DNA of 37,736 bases, taken from contig CALDFB010000182.1 of NCBI GenBank assembly GCA_937942365.1, positions 1-37,736 on the forward strand, written 5' to 3'. The notes under the pieces were generated by a model. It ran no database searches. It had not been told where the DNA came from and was given only the letters and a program-made list of their open reading frames with translations. The first letter of the stretch is position 1. Every line of letters begins with the position of its first letter. This document shows positions 25,533-34,828 of the stretch, piece by piece. Made by a program: the position numbers and the translations under genes. Origin of the DNA: an uncultured Marinicella sp. GTDB lineage: Bacteria; Pseudomonadota; Gammaproteobacteria; Xanthomonadales; Marinicellaceae.

Positions 25533-25556
25533 AAAACCGTTGAACAAGGTTTTTTT
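25533..25556. terminator. Convergent terminator-like hairpin
   Basis: AAAACC (25533-25538), a 9-base loop and GGTTTT followed by further T residues. It lies between the ABC exporter and the convergent OsmC gene. The stem is short and could serve both strands. Confidence 0.5.
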
Positions 25557-25975
25557 CAATTCAACTCATAACTGTGGGTGATATTTACTGTATCTTGCAA
25601 CATATGTGAAACAGAGCAGTATTTTTCAGCAGACAGTTTAATGGCTCGCGCCACTTGTTTTTCAGAGAGCTCGGTACCTGTCACAATAAAATGTAAATTG
25701 ATGTCGGTATAAATTCTGGGTATTTCCTCGCGCCTGTCAGCAGATACTTTAACTTGAATGTCATTGAAGTTTTGCTTGGCTTTGCTGAGTATGAGTTTCA
25801 CATCAATACCAGCACAAGCGCTTAAACCCATTAATACCATTTCCATTGGCAAAGGGCCAATTTTTTCATCCCCTTTTGAGGCAGGTGAATCCATCACCAC
25901 GCTTTGGTTGTCTTCATTGGTGCTGATAAATGTATAATTATCAACCCATTGTGTATTCAGTTCACTTTTACTCAT
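25556..25975 (-). CDS. OsmC family protein
   Basis: 139 residues from the ATG at 25975; an upstream TTG overlapping the decarboxylase stop is unlikely. The two redox Cys are present: Cys54 in GLSACAGIDVK and Cys120 in AEKYCSVSHML. The layout (GPLPMEMVLMGL, then VSADRREEIPRIY) is closer to the YhfA-like OsmC branch than to Ohr. Members reduce organic hydroperoxides or serve unknown roles. It is the last gene of the long minus-strand block, 41 bases after the decarboxylase. Confidence 0.88.
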   Translation of the reverse strand: MSKSELNTQWVDNYTFISTNEDNQSVVMDSPASKGDEKIGPLPMEMVLMGLSACAGIDVKLILSKAKQNFNDIQVKVSADRREEIPRIYTDINLHFIVTGTELSEKQVARAIKLSAEKYCSVSHMLQDTVNITHSYELN

Positions 25976-26016
25976 AATTTTTTCTTTGGTTATTAAAGGC
26001 TCTTGGAAAGTTAGTT

Positions 26017-27456
26017 TTACCAACGTTCCTCTATGATTTTTATCAGGCTTTCGATGGTTTGTTCTGTGGTGGCCGTGGTCATGATGGTTATCCGAAGGTA
26101 GCGTTTTCCGTTGAAAGACGTCGAGGTTAAATGAAAAACACCCGTTTTCAATAAGGACTCACGAATTTCAACCTGTAAATCATCATCATTCTTGTACCTA
26201 AAACACAATATATTACTTTGAGGAACATAGGGACAGATAAAGTTTTCCCTTGAACGGATCATATCATAAGCTTTGCTCGTCATTGCTACCCTGTTTTCAA
26301 TGTATTGTGCAACGGCTTGTTCTCCTTTCCAAGCCAAGGTTAAGAAAAGTTTTGTACCCAGTGCTGTTTTGGTACACTCCACCGTTCTGTGCAAATAGTC
26401 TTTACCCATTGAGGGACTGCCATAAAACAAATAACTGGCTTGTTGTTTAAATGCGTTTTGTAAGTGTGCTGCATTTTTTACTAACACAGCTGTGCACAAA
26501 CCAGATACTCGCATCATTTTATGCGCATCCCAAACGAAAGAGTCTGCCTGTTCAGCACCCTCTAAGAGGTGCTTCAATTTGCTTGAAATCAGAAAAGAAG
26601 CGCCATGACAAGCATCAACGTGCAGCCAAACTTGCTCTTTTTGACACACCTGAGCTATTTCCTTTAACGGGTCAAACAAACCACTGCCTGTGGCACAGGC
26701 GTTGGCAACCACAGCCATCACACGATGACCGGCTGCTTGAGTTTGTTTTATGACCTCATGCAAAGCAGACGGAATCATTCGTTCATTTTCATCAACCTCG
26801 ACTGGAACCAATGATTGACTACCTAAGCCCATGATGGATAAGGACCTTTCAACAGAGTAGTGACTGTTTGCAGGAACCAATACCTTCAGACCAGCAGGGT
26901 TGCCTTGTTCCCAAGCCTCTGGTGCAATGTGTGATCTGGCTGCCAATAAAGAAACTAAATTAGCCAGAGATCCTCCATTCATTAATGCGCCTGCACCGTG
27001 GCTTTCTGTGGTTGCTTTCAATGGCTCTGGTTTCCAGTTCAGTTTTTTCAACATCCAATTCAAAACCACATGCTCTAAACTCGCTGCTGTTGAGCCCATT
27101 TCATAAATAGCACCAGGGTTATTAATTGACCCATGAATCAATTCTGCCAACGCAGATGGAATTGCCGGTGAGGCCACCTGATGAGCCATGTAATTCGGAT
27201 GATGAAGTTGGGTGCTGTACCTCAAGTAAGTATTTAAAAAAACACTGAAACCTGATTCTGCCAAAGCACCCGACTCCATCAAGTTCTGAGCTTCCAGCTC
27301 AAGTTGGTTTTCCTCCATCGGCCGCAAATTAGCTACTGGGACAGTTGCCGCCTGGTCGACATATTGAACCAGATGAGCCACCGTTTGATCGATTGCTTGA
27401 ACAAACTGGTCCGTGTTCCAGTCCAGTTCTTCCGATTTACTTCTGTTGTTTATCAT
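26017..27456 (-). CDS. PLP-dependent group II amino-acid decarboxylase
   Basis: 479 residues, fold type I. The PLP lysine is Lys313 in VWDAHKMMRVSG, the ring-stacking His is in NSHYSVERS (His199), the Asp is in HVDACHGAS (Asp281), and GSTAASLEHVVLNWM and GGSLANLVSL are typical of the glutamate / aromatic / diaminobutyrate decarboxylase family. Substrate cannot be assigned by eye. It follows the DUF3144 gene by 40 bases, far from any siderophore or polyamine genes. Confidence 0.9.
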   Translation of the reverse strand: MINNRSKSEELDWNTDQFVQAIDQTVAHLVQYVDQAATVPVANLRPMEENQLELEAQNLMESGALAESGFSVFLNTYLRYSTQLHHPNYMAHQVASPAIPSALAELIHGSINNPGAIYEMGSTAASLEHVVLNWMLKKLNWKPEPLKATTESHGAGALMNGGSLANLVSLLAARSHIAPEAWEQGNPAGLKVLVPANSHYSVERSLSIMGLGSQSLVPVEVDENERMIPSALHEVIKQTQAAGHRVMAVVANACATGSGLFDPLKEIAQVCQKEQVWLHVDACHGASFLISSKLKHLLEGAEQADSFVWDAHKMMRVSGLCTAVLVKNAAHLQNAFKQQASYLFYGSPSMGKDYLHRTVECTKTALGTKLFLTLAWKGEQAVAQYIENRVAMTSKAYDMIRSRENFICPYVPQSNILCFRYKNDDDLQVEIRESLLKTGVFHLTSTSFNGKRYLRITIMTTATTEQTIESLIKIIEERW

Positions 27457-27496
27457 ATCAAAACGATTTATTTAAGCTGTTTAAGGCAATTACTTT

Positions 27497-28090
27497 TTAG
27501 TCTTCTTTCAAATAGGTCTTTTTATTTGCAATATAATCATTTAAATTATCAACAAACATTTCTTTGAATCTCAAAGCATAGTAATCGATGATTTCAGCTT
27601 TGTTTTTTTCTATGTCTTTAGCCATTAATGTGGCTTCAAAAGCTGAAAAACGAGACGCAGCAAATAAAAAAGATTCACTGGTGTCCTCTATTTTTTCTTT
27701 TTGGTTTTTATTACCCAGATCAATGTGCGCATCTGCCAATTCAAAAAACTTGTCAATGTTCTTGTTATCGGGAACATATGTAATCGACATATCAGCAGGG
27801 TTTAATGCCAGCTGTTTGTCTTTTAAATCTTCAAAACAAGCCATACATAAAACCTTTATATCAGCTTGTTTTTCCAGTAAATCATTCCACTCATACCCTA
27901 CCTGTGCAAAACTTGTTTCACATGATTTGCACCAAGCGTTGTACTCATATTTTTCAGCAAACAAGTCAATATAAGACTGATAAAACCCAACGGCTTCATT
28001 GTCTAGTGAGTCAGCCAAGTGACAGCAAACCAGTGCTGTTTCACAGGTGCCGTGTTCTTCACATTCAATGGTATCTACTTTCTTACTCAT
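27497..28090 (-). CDS. Cys-rich zinc-ribbon-like domain fused to DUF3144
   Basis: 197 residues. The N-terminal ~90 residues are rich in Cys/His: Cys10, His13, Cys16, Cys22, Cys23, His24, then WCKSC (54/57) and CMAC (82/85). This is consistent with one or two structural zinc sites, as paired CxxC knuckles. Residues ~113-197 (KFFELADAHIDLGN, FLFAASRFSAFEATLMA, RFKEMFVDNLNDYI) match the DUF3144 family, normally a free-standing ~80-residue protein. It starts 1 base after the tolB stop, in the position where pal is usually found. Function is unknown; no signal peptide, so it is cytoplasmic. Confidence 0.75.
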   Translation of the reverse strand: MSKKVDTIECEEHGTCETALVCCHLADSLDNEAVGFYQSYIDLFAEKYEYNAWCKSCETSFAQVGYEWNDLLEKQADIKVLCMACFEDLKDKQLALNPADMSITYVPDNKNIDKFFELADAHIDLGNKNQKEKIEDTSESFLFAASRFSAFEATLMAKDIEKNKAEIIDYYALRFKEMFVDNLNDYIANKKTYLKED

Positions 28091-28091
28091 C

Positions 28092-29375
28092 TTACTTCAA
28101 CAACGGCGACCAGCTCGGTTCACGAACATGGCCACTGGATAACACCAAATCATTAGATGTTTGACCATCTGTTGATACCGCTTTTAATAAACCTTTGCCC
28201 GCGGGTGTCTTGGTGGCGAATAAAACCATGGCACCATTGGGCGCAAAGCTGGGAGTCTCATCTAAACTGCCATTACTGATGAGTTGCAGTGTATTTGAAG
28301 GCCGATGCAGTAAACCAATTTGGTAGCGGTTGTTATTACCATGAACCATCGCTATGTATTTACCATCTGGTGATAAACTGGGGCGGGCGTTGTAATCACC
28401 TTCGAAAGTGACTCGCTTGGCTTTTTTACTGATGATATTAGACTGATATATTTGTGGCTTACCACCTCGGTCCGAAGTGAAAAATATTGACTGTCCATCC
28501 GGCGACCACTCAGGCTCTGTGTCTATACCCCAGTGGTTGGTAATTTGTGTCAGTTGTTTATCAAAAATATTGATGGTATAAATTTCCGGGTTTCCTGATT
28601 TTGATAATGCAACAGCTAAGCGCTGACCATTGGGTGAGAACTTGGGCGCACCATTGATGCCTTTAAAGTTTGATATCAGTGTTCTTGCACCAGAACTGAG
28701 GTCTTGAACGTATATAGCTGAGTTACCTTGTTCAAATGATACGTAAGCTAACTTCTTACCATCCGGTGACCATGAAGGTGATAACAAAGGCTCCTTTGAG
28801 GTGACCAGTGACTGTGGCCCGTAACCATCGGAGTCAGACACGATTAATTGATACTTAAAGTCTTGACCTGTTTTTACTGCTGTGACGTATGCCAATTTAG
28901 TCGAAAATACGCCTGGTATTCCTATGATTTCTTCATAAATTCGATCTGCAATGTAGTGCGCACCCGCCCTGGCTTGGGCTTGGTTCAATGGCAAGGTCAA
29001 TGCCAACAGCTGTTTCTGTTCCGCCACAGAAGACAATCTGAAGCGAACTTCCATACGCCCACCATCTAAATAGGTGATGTCACCATAGGATAAATAGTCC
29101 GCGCCTAACAGGCGCCAAGTTCCAAAATTGATATCAGCATCAGAGCCAGGTTGATCTACCATCAACTCTTTATTCAACGGTTTGAACTGTCCTGATCGAG
29201 CCAAATCATTGCGAATGACTTCAGCCATATCCGTGGCTAAAGCATCATTGGGGTTGACAAAATCTACCACAGCAATGGGTAAAGCGGATGCATTGCCATC
29301 TTCAATGGTGATGTTTAGTTGGGCTTGGCTGTTGAGGGTAAATACAGCTGTGAACAATAGAACCAGTCGTTTCAT
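28092..29375 (-). CDS. tolB: Tol-Pal system periplasmic protein TolB
   Basis: 427 residues with a signal peptide (~1-18). The N-terminal alpha/beta domain (~25-150) is followed by a six-bladed propeller with repeated SPDG strands (SWSPDGKKLAYVS, EWSPDGQSIFFTSDRGG, SLSPDGKYIAMV, SFAPNG). It binds Pal in other bacteria and links the inner-membrane TolQRA complex to the outer membrane during constriction. It starts 3 bases after the tolA stop. Pal itself does not follow in this window. Confidence 0.95.
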   Translation of the reverse strand: MKRLVLLFTAVFTLNSQAQLNITIEDGNASALPIAVVDFVNPNDALATDMAEVIRNDLARSGQFKPLNKELMVDQPGSDADINFGTWRLLGADYLSYGDITYLDGGRMEVRFRLSSVAEQKQLLALTLPLNQAQARAGAHYIADRIYEEIIGIPGVFSTKLAYVTAVKTGQDFKYQLIVSDSDGYGPQSLVTSKEPLLSPSWSPDGKKLAYVSFEQGNSAIYVQDLSSGARTLISNFKGINGAPKFSPNGQRLAVALSKSGNPEIYTINIFDKQLTQITNHWGIDTEPEWSPDGQSIFFTSDRGGKPQIYQSNIISKKAKRVTFEGDYNARPSLSPDGKYIAMVHGNNNRYQIGLLHRPSNTLQLISNGSLDETPSFAPNGAMVLFATKTPAGKGLLKAVSTDGQTSNDLVLSSGHVREPSWSPLLK

Positions 29376-29378
29376 GGA

Positions 29379-30203
29379 TCATTCTCCTTGGTATTGAAAA
29401 GTAAAGTTAAGGCGACGATCAAACACTTGTTCGAAGCCAGTATAAGGTAAGGGGTCGGCTTTTTTAACCGCATTGATAATTGAGTTTCGTACTACAGCGC
29501 TGGCGTTACAGGGTGTGCCTATAGAAACATCTATCACACCTCCACCAGGAATTTGTTTCACCTTGATTTGACACCTCAATCCCGCAGGAGTGCCACTGGG
29601 TCGAGACCATTCTTTGGTGACCGCAGAAGTTATCGCAGCTTGGTACAAGGTAGACAACGTTCTTTCTGCCTTTTCATCACCATTTTCAACCCCAACAGGC
29701 GGTGTGGTCTGGGTACTTGGGTCCGTTGTATCAGTGGTTGGCTCATTCGTCGGTTCAGCAGTTGGTGGTTTTTTGGCCTGTTCCTCTGCTTCTTGTCTTT
29801 TACGCCTGATTTCTTCCAGCTTTTTTTGTCTTTCTGTTTTTTCTTGCCGTTTCACCGGGTCTACTTCTGGTTTAATAACTGGCTTGGGCTCAACTTTCGG
29901 TTCGATTTTGGGTTCAGGTTTTGGCTCGACCTTAGGCTCTGGTTTAGGGGGTTCAACTTTCGGTTCAGGCTTGGGTTGCTCGACTTTAGGTTCAGGTTTA
30001 ACCGGGGTTTTTGGTGGCGTTTTTTGACTATTCATGAACTGGTCCAAGTCCATAATTTCAGCCTGAATGGCTATGCCTTTTGGTGGAATAATACTGGGGC
30101 CTTGTTGGGTAGAAAAAACCAACAACAAAACAATGGCCAAATGCAAGCCAATTGAATAAATCAGTCCTTGTCTTTTTTCTGGCTCTAAGCTCAATACCGA
30201 CAT
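29379..30203 (-). CDS. tolA: Tol-Pal system protein TolA
   Basis: 274 residues. An N-terminal transmembrane segment (~14-32) anchors it to TolQR. Residues ~58-115 are a Pro/Lys/Glu repeat tract (PKPEPKVEP units), followed by a charged helical stretch (KRQEKTERQKKLEEIRRKRQ) much shorter than in E. coli, a Thr/Pro linker, and a TonB/TolA-like C-terminal domain from ~185 with two Cys (LRCQIKVK, TPCNAS) as in classical TolA. It spans the periplasm and transmits proton-motive-force energy to the outer membrane side. It is 12 bases after tolR. Confidence 0.92.
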   Translation of the reverse strand: MSVLSLEPEKRQGLIYSIGLHLAIVLLLVFSTQQGPSIIPPKGIAIQAEIMDLDQFMNSQKTPPKTPVKPEPKVEQPKPEPKVEPPKPEPKVEPKPEPKIEPKVEPKPVIKPEVDPVKRQEKTERQKKLEEIRRKRQEAEEQAKKPPTAEPTNEPTTDTTDPSTQTTPPVGVENGDEKAERTLSTLYQAAITSAVTKEWSRPSGTPAGLRCQIKVKQIPGGGVIDVSIGTPCNASAVVRNSIINAVKKADPLPYTGFEQVFDRRLNFTFQYQGE

Positions 30204-30215
30204 GTGTTTAGGCCA

Positions 30216-30632
30216 TCATTGTCCTGGCTTAATCGGATCGCTGATTAAGCCCACTTTTTTAGCACCCGCCTGCTGTGCAATCGCCATGGCTTGATAAACC
30301 TGTCCATAACTGACTGATTTATCAGCACCAATCATGATTGGTATCTCGTCATTAACTTGGACAAAAGCGGCCAATTTTTTAGTTAATGACTCACCGTCTA
30401 TGAGCTCATACTCACCACCAATACTCAGGTATAAGTCACCATTGGCTGTGACATTAATAACCGCAGGTTCGGTCTCAATGGTGATGGTATTGGCGTTGGA
30501 TTCCGGTAAGTTTACATCCACACCCAAGTTCATCAGTGGCGTCGTGATCATAAAAATGATCAACAACACCAACGTCACATCGATATAAGGTACCACGTTA
30601 ATTTCTGCTTTTACTTTTCGGGGTCGCCTCAT
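30216..30632 (-). CDS. tolR: Tol-Pal system protein TolR
   Basis: 138 residues. The single transmembrane helix NVVPYIDVTLVLLIIFMI carries Asp18, the proton-path Asp of TolR/ExbD. The periplasmic domain ends in VSYGQVYQAMAIAQQAGAKK, the family's C-terminal helix. It works with TolQ as the stator. It follows tolQ by 4 bases. Confidence 0.95.
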   Translation of the reverse strand: MRRPRKVKAEINVVPYIDVTLVLLIIFMITTPLMNLGVDVNLPESNANTITIETEPAVINVTANGDLYLSIGGEYELIDGESLTKKLAAFVQVNDEIPIMIGADKSVSYGQVYQAMAIAQQAGAKKVGLISDPIKPGQ

Positions 30633-30636
30633 GTGA

Positions 30637-31302
30637 TCAACCTATTTGGCGGTGCAAAATAGTAGAAAACTCTTCTTTAAAAGCATCATATTGGGCATAA
30701 ATTCTTTCCACTTTATCACTGAATTTATTGTAAAAAATAACCGCAGGTATGGCAGCAAACAGTCCCATTGCGGTAGCAATCAAAGCTTCCGAAATACCTG
30801 GTGCTACCAACGCTATGGTGGCCTGTGTTACATCTGATAAGGCATGAAAAGCCAACATGATGCCCACCACTGTACCAAATAAACCAATATAAGGACTGGT
30901 TGAGCCAATGGTCGCCAAGGTTGGTAAGTTGCTTTCCATGTCTTCGATTTCTCGGTTCAATGCAACACGCATCGCACGATCTGACCCCTCTACTGATAAG
31001 ATAGAACCATTATTGACTGTTTTTTTACGTTGAAACTCCTTAAAACCGGCTTCGAAAATTTTTGCCAAACCTGAGTTTTTTTTGCTTGATAATGAGTTGT
31101 AAAGCTTATTAAGATCAACCCCAGACCAAAAATGTTCCTCAAATTTTTTTGCCCTGTTTTGTGCAGTGGCCAACATGCGCCCTTTGGAAAAGATAATCAG
31201 CCAGGACCACACCGAAGCCAAAATTAATATCACCATGACCGCCTTCACCGGAAATGACGCACTCATAATAATTTCGTAATAAAATTGTCCGCTGTCGTTC
31301 AA
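30637..31302 (-). CDS. tolQ: Tol-Pal system protein TolQ
   Basis: 221 residues with three transmembrane segments (~17-35, ~133-155, ~165-190). The conserved SPYIGLFGTVVGIM and GISEALIATAMGLFAAIPAV stretches are those of the TolQ/ExbB proton channel. The order ybgC-tolQ-tolR-tolA-tolB confirms TolQ over ExbB. Its start overlaps the ybgC stop by 4 bases. Confidence 0.95.
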   Translation of the reverse strand: MNDSGQFYYEIIMSASFPVKAVMVILILASVWSWLIIFSKGRMLATAQNRAKKFEEHFWSGVDLNKLYNSLSSKKNSGLAKIFEAGFKEFQRKKTVNNGSILSVEGSDRAMRVALNREIEDMESNLPTLATIGSTSPYIGLFGTVVGIMLAFHALSDVTQATIALVAPGISEALIATAMGLFAAIPAVIFYNKFSDKVERIYAQYDAFKEEFSTILHRQIG

Positions 31303-31697
31303 AACAATAACTCCTCTAAATATTGGGTTGGAAAGCGCATCGGTTTGAACTTTTCAGCGTTCAAACTGACTATTTGTACCTGTGCTTTTGCAACTAAGGT
31401 GTTTTTAACATGCATCTCTTGAGAAACTTGCATGGTAATTTTACTGTGACTGACTACTTCAGTACTCACGGTTAATAAATCATCTAACCGTGCAGGCAGT
31501 ATAAAATCAATGTTCATATTGCGGATCGCTAATATCACATTGGCTTGTTCTCGCATCACGCTTTGTTGTAAACCTTTAGAACGTAACCATTCTGTCCGCG
31601 TGCGCTCGAAAAAGTTCAAATAATTGGCATGATAAACCACACCACCAGCATCTGTGTCTTCGTAATAAACCCTGAATTGGTGGGTGTATTTACTCAT
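31299..31697 (-). CDS. ybgC: Acyl-CoA thioesterase YbgC of the tol-pal operon
   Basis: 132 residues from the ATG at 31697, chosen because AGGA lies 9 bases before it; an upstream ATG at 31718 has no ribosome site. The hotdog motif YYEDTDAGGVVYHANYLNF contains the catalytic Asp, followed by ERTRTEWL. It is the usual first gene of the tol operon and hydrolyses acyl-CoA or acyl-ACP. It overlaps tolQ by 4 bases. Confidence 0.93.
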   Translation of the reverse strand: MSKYTHQFRVYYEDTDAGGVVYHANYLNFFERTRTEWLRSKGLQQSVMREQANVILAIRNMNIDFILPARLDDLLTVSTEVVSHSKITMQVSQEMHVKNTLVAKAQVQIVSLNAEKFKPMRFPTQYLEELLF

Positions 31698-31745
31698 TAG
31701 CACCGTTCCTAGCTTCATTTTTTATCGATAAAAAAATTAGTAAGC

Positions 31746-32783
31746 TCATTCAAATATGTCCTGATTAAATTTATCTTTGGGCGGTCTGATACCCATGGTT
31801 TGCCATGTTTTAGCTGTAGCCACGCGACCTCGAGCCGTCCGAGCAATCAAACCTTGTTGAATCAAATAAGGCTCAATCACGTCTTCAACCGTACCTCTTT
31901 CTTCTGATAAGGCCGCGGCCAAAGAGTTAATACCAACCGGCCCACCTTCAAATTGTTGAATGATGATTTCTAGTAATTTCCTGTCCATTTCATCCAAGCC
32001 CTTTTGATCAACCTGTAGCATATTCATCGCAGCTGAAGCGATGGGTTCTGTGATCACGCCTTCACCTTTAACTTCAGCAAAATCTCTGACTCGTCGCAAC
32101 AGTCTGTTCGCAATCCGAGGTGTGCCTCTTGAGCGCTTGGCCACTTCAACACAACCTGCATGTTCTGAAGGTATATTTAAAATATTCGCCGACCTTTCAA
32201 CTATCTGCGTCAGATCTTCGGTGTTATAAAACTTAAGTCTCTGCACAATCCCAAATCGATCCCGCAAAGGAGATGTGAGTAGGCCTGCTCTAGTGGTGGC
32301 ACCGACTAATGTAAAAGGCGGTAAATCTAGCTTGATAGAACGCGCTGCTGGGCCTTCACCAATCATGATGTCAATTTGAAAATCTTCCATAGCAGGATAT
32401 AAAACTTCTTCGACCACCGGTGATAAGCGGTGAATTTCGTCAATAAACAACACATCATGTGGTTGTAAATTGGTTAACAGTGCAGCCAAATCTCCTGCTT
32501 TTTCTAATACCGGACCCGAAGTTTGTCGCATCTGCACACCCATTTCATTGGCTATCACATGAGCCATGGTGGTTTTACCCAATCCTGGTGGCCCAAATAT
32601 CAGCACATGATCAAGCGACTCATGGCGATTTTTAGCAGCTTGAATAAACAGGGCCATTTGGTCTTTAACTTCTTGTTGTCCTAAATAATCTTGTAATACT
32701 TTTGGCCGAATACTGGCTTCAATCATTTTTTCTTGGGCGCTTTCTGGCAAACCACCCATCAAACGATCTTCTTCAAAGTCCAT
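31746..32783 (-). CDS. ruvB: Holliday junction branch migration helicase RuvB
   Basis: 345 residues. Walker A is [10 protein letters not shown], Walker B is [10 protein letters not shown], sensor 1 is [11 protein letters not shown], the arginine-finger region is SPLRDRFG, and the C-terminal winged helix has [18 protein letters not shown] and RTARGRVAT. It forms the hexameric motor with RuvA. The start overlaps the ruvA stop by 1 base, and ybgC follows after 48 bases. Confidence 0.97.
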   Translation of the reverse strand: MDFEEDRLMGGLPESAQEKMIEASIRPKVLQDYLGQQEVKDQMALFIQAAKNRHESLDHVLIFGPPGLGKTTMAHVIANEMGVQMRQTSGPVLEKAGDLAALLTNLQPHDVLFIDEIHRLSPVVEEVLYPAMEDFQIDIMIGEGPAARSIKLDLPPFTLVGATTRAGLLTSPLRDRFGIVQRLKFYNTEDLTQIVERSANILNIPSEHAGCVEVAKRSRGTPRIANRLLRRVRDFAEVKGEGVITEPIASAAMNMLQVDQKGLDEMDRKLLEIIIQQFEGGPVGINSLAAALSEERGTVEDVIEPYLIQQGLIARTARGRVATAKTWQTMGIRPPKDKFNQDIFE

Positions 32784-33394
32784 CAGCTGCCACCTTTCAG
32801 TTGTAAACAGATGCGGATGATGTCTTCTACTGCCATATCATCTTTGGCGACTTTCTTAACCATTTGTGACGCTTCCATCGCTTTAAATCCAAGGGCCTGT
32901 AATGCGCTTTCAGCCTCTGCCTGAACACTGAAACGGTTGGCAAAACGACTGGGCTGAGGTTGGTTGGGATCGCCATTATCTATCGTGGTCACATCCACTT
33001 TATCTTTCATTTCTATGATCAATCGCTGCGCTGTTTTCTTACCAATGCCGGGTACTTTTACTATGGCTGTGACGTTTTGTTCTTGAATCACTTGAGCAAA
33101 CTCCGCCGAACTCATGGTTGATAAAATAGCCAATGCTGATTTGGCGCCAATTCCATTGACCTTTAATAAGGTTCGAAATAAGTCTCGTTGTGCAAAACTG
33201 CGAAAACCATATAAGATAGATGCATCCTCCCGCACCAAATGATGAATCACCAAAGTTATCGAATGTTTTAGCTCTGGTAGTTCAAAAAAGACGCTGGTAG
33301 GTGTCTCAACTTCATATCCCACACCAGCCACATCCACAATTAAGTGTGAGGGTGGTTCGGTATGTACCAACAGCCCCTTCAGTCTACCTATCAT
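32783..33394 (-). CDS. ruvA: Holliday junction-binding protein RuvA
   Basis: 203 residues. The N-terminal OB fold begins [10 protein letters not shown], then two helix-hairpin-helix motifs ([32 protein letters not shown]). The C-terminal domain III ([19 protein letters not shown]) binds RuvB. It lies between ruvC (12 bases upstream) and ruvB (1-base overlap). Confidence 0.97.
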   Translation of the reverse strand: MIGRLKGLLVHTEPPSHLIVDVAGVGYEVETPTSVFFELPELKHSITLVIHHLVREDASILYGFRSFAQRDLFRTLLKVNGIGAKSALAILSTMSSAEFAQVIQEQNVTAIVKVPGIGKKTAQRLIIEMKDKVDVTTIDNGDPNQPQPSRFANRFSVQAEAESALQALGFKAMEASQMVKKVAKDDMAVEDIIRICLQLKGGS

Positions 33395-33406
33395 GACATC
33401 TGCTTA

Positions 33407-33925
33407 TCATTTAAAATTTCTCCAGTTACTGGTGTTGTTGTTGACCAAACGTTGCTGTGCCCAACGATTATTGGCATGACAAATCGCCACCGCTAAACCA
33501 TCGGCCGCATCATTTTGTACCTTCACTGTCATATTCAATAACAGCTTGACCATATATTGTACTTGAGCTTTTTCAGCACCTCCTTTACCAACCACTGCTT
33601 GTTTAATGGCTTTTGGTGCATATTCATGAACCACGATGTCATTAATTACTGTGGCACAAATAGCAGCGCCACGGGCTTGACCCAGTTTAATGGCAGCGTT
33701 GGCGTTTTTCGACATAAACACAGTTTCAATCGCCATTTCATTCGGATGAAACTGTTTAATCAATTCGTTCACCCCAACAAAAATAGTTTTCAAACGCTCA
33801 GGAAAATCACCGTCTCCACACTTGATGGTCTCATGGTGCACATGTTGAATGGCCTGGTTTTGAGTATCAATGATCCCAATGCCTGTGAAGCGCGAACCAG
33901 GATCAATACCAATGATGCGTTGCAT
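33407..33925 (-). CDS. ruvC: Holliday junction resolvase RuvC
   Basis: 172 residues. The four acidic catalytic residues are Asp8 (IGIDPGSRFTG), Glu67 (AIETVFM), Asp139 and Asp142 (QNDAADGLAVAICH). The length is normal. It is the first gene of the long minus-strand block and divergent from the exonuclease III gene. Confidence 0.97.
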   Translation of the reverse strand: MQRIIGIDPGSRFTGIGIIDTQNQAIQHVHHETIKCGDGDFPERLKTIFVGVNELIKQFHPNEMAIETVFMSKNANAAIKLGQARGAAICATVINDIVVHEYAPKAIKQAVVGKGGAEKAQVQYMVKLLLNMTVKVQNDAADGLAVAICHANNRWAQQRLVNNNTSNWRNFK

Positions 33926-34056
33926 TGAATACGTATAAATTTATTGACTGATCACTATTTTAAGTGATTGGTTATTTGGTTTGTTATGTTTTATTAACCT
34001 TTATAGATCTTTACTCGTTTTGTTTGTTAAAATTAATATTTTACTTCTGTCCCATC

Positions 34057-34824
34057 ATGAAAATTGCCTCTTGGAATGTCAATTCGTTGAATGTTCGCCT
34101 AGAACATGTTTTACAGTGGCTTGATTCTGCCCAACCGGATGTGTTGGCTTTACAAGAAACCAAAATGACTGATGAGGTATTTCCACAATCGGCCATTGAA
34201 GCGGCTGGTTACCATGTAGTTTATTCGGGACAAAAAACTTATAACGGTGTGGCCATTATTGCCAAATCCAAACCTGAAGATGTGATTACTGATATTCCCG
34301 AGTTGGAGGACCCTCAACGCCGAATATTAGCTGCGACTGTTGATGATGTTCGAATCATAGATTTATATGTGGTGAATGGTTCAGCACCAGGCACTGAAAA
34401 ATTCACCTATAAACTTAACTGGCTAGATAAAGTCACGCGTTTTATTGAACAACAAATGACTGAATACGATGATGTGGTGGTGTTAGGAGATTTTAACATA
34501 GCACCAGATGACCGAGATGTTCATGACCCTGAAAAGTGGCATGAAAAAATATTATGTACCACTGAAGAGCGTAAAGCGTTGAATGATATTTTGGATTTGG
34601 GTTTACAAGACAGTTTTCGCTTATTGCACGATGATGGCGGGTTGTTTAGTTGGTGGGATTACCGAATGAATGGCTTTGTTCGTGGATTAGGATTAAGAAT
34701 TGATTTAGTACTTTGTAGTGATGAAATGTCAGAAGCCATCACAGCAGCTTACATTGATGTCGAACCCAGAACCTGGGAACGTCCTTCTGATCATACACCA
34801 GTAATAGCAGAGTTTGATTGGTGA
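34057..34824 (+). CDS. xth: Exodeoxyribonuclease III
   Basis: 255 residues from the ATG at 34057; the 31-codon upstream extension is hydrophobic and lies before the conserved MKIASWNVNSL. The catalytic set is visible: Asn7, LQETK with Glu, VLGDFNIAP with Asp and Asn, WWDYR, and the final PSDHTPVIAEF with Asp-His. The DRDVHDPEKW loop is typical of ExoIII. It repairs abasic sites and 3' blocks. The b561 gene follows after 4 bases. Confidence 0.95.
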   Translation: MKIASWNVNSLNVRLEHVLQWLDSAQPDVLALQETKMTDEVFPQSAIEAAGYHVVYSGQKTYNGVAIIAKSKPEDVITDIPELEDPQRRILAATVDDVRIIDLYVVNGSAPGTEKFTYKLNWLDKVTRFIEQQMTEYDDVVVLGDFNIAPDDRDVHDPEKWHEKILCTTEERKALNDILDLGLQDSFRLLHDDGGLFSWWDYRMNGFVRGLGLRIDLVLCSDEMSEAITAAYIDVEPRTWERPSDHTPVIAEFDW

Positions 34825-34828
34825 TTAA

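Noticed and set aside
29553-30155. Phe/Arg-rich open frame on the plus strand opposite tolA
   Set aside because: It arises from the Pro/Lys/Glu repeat tract of tolA read in reverse; no start signals and no family resemblance.
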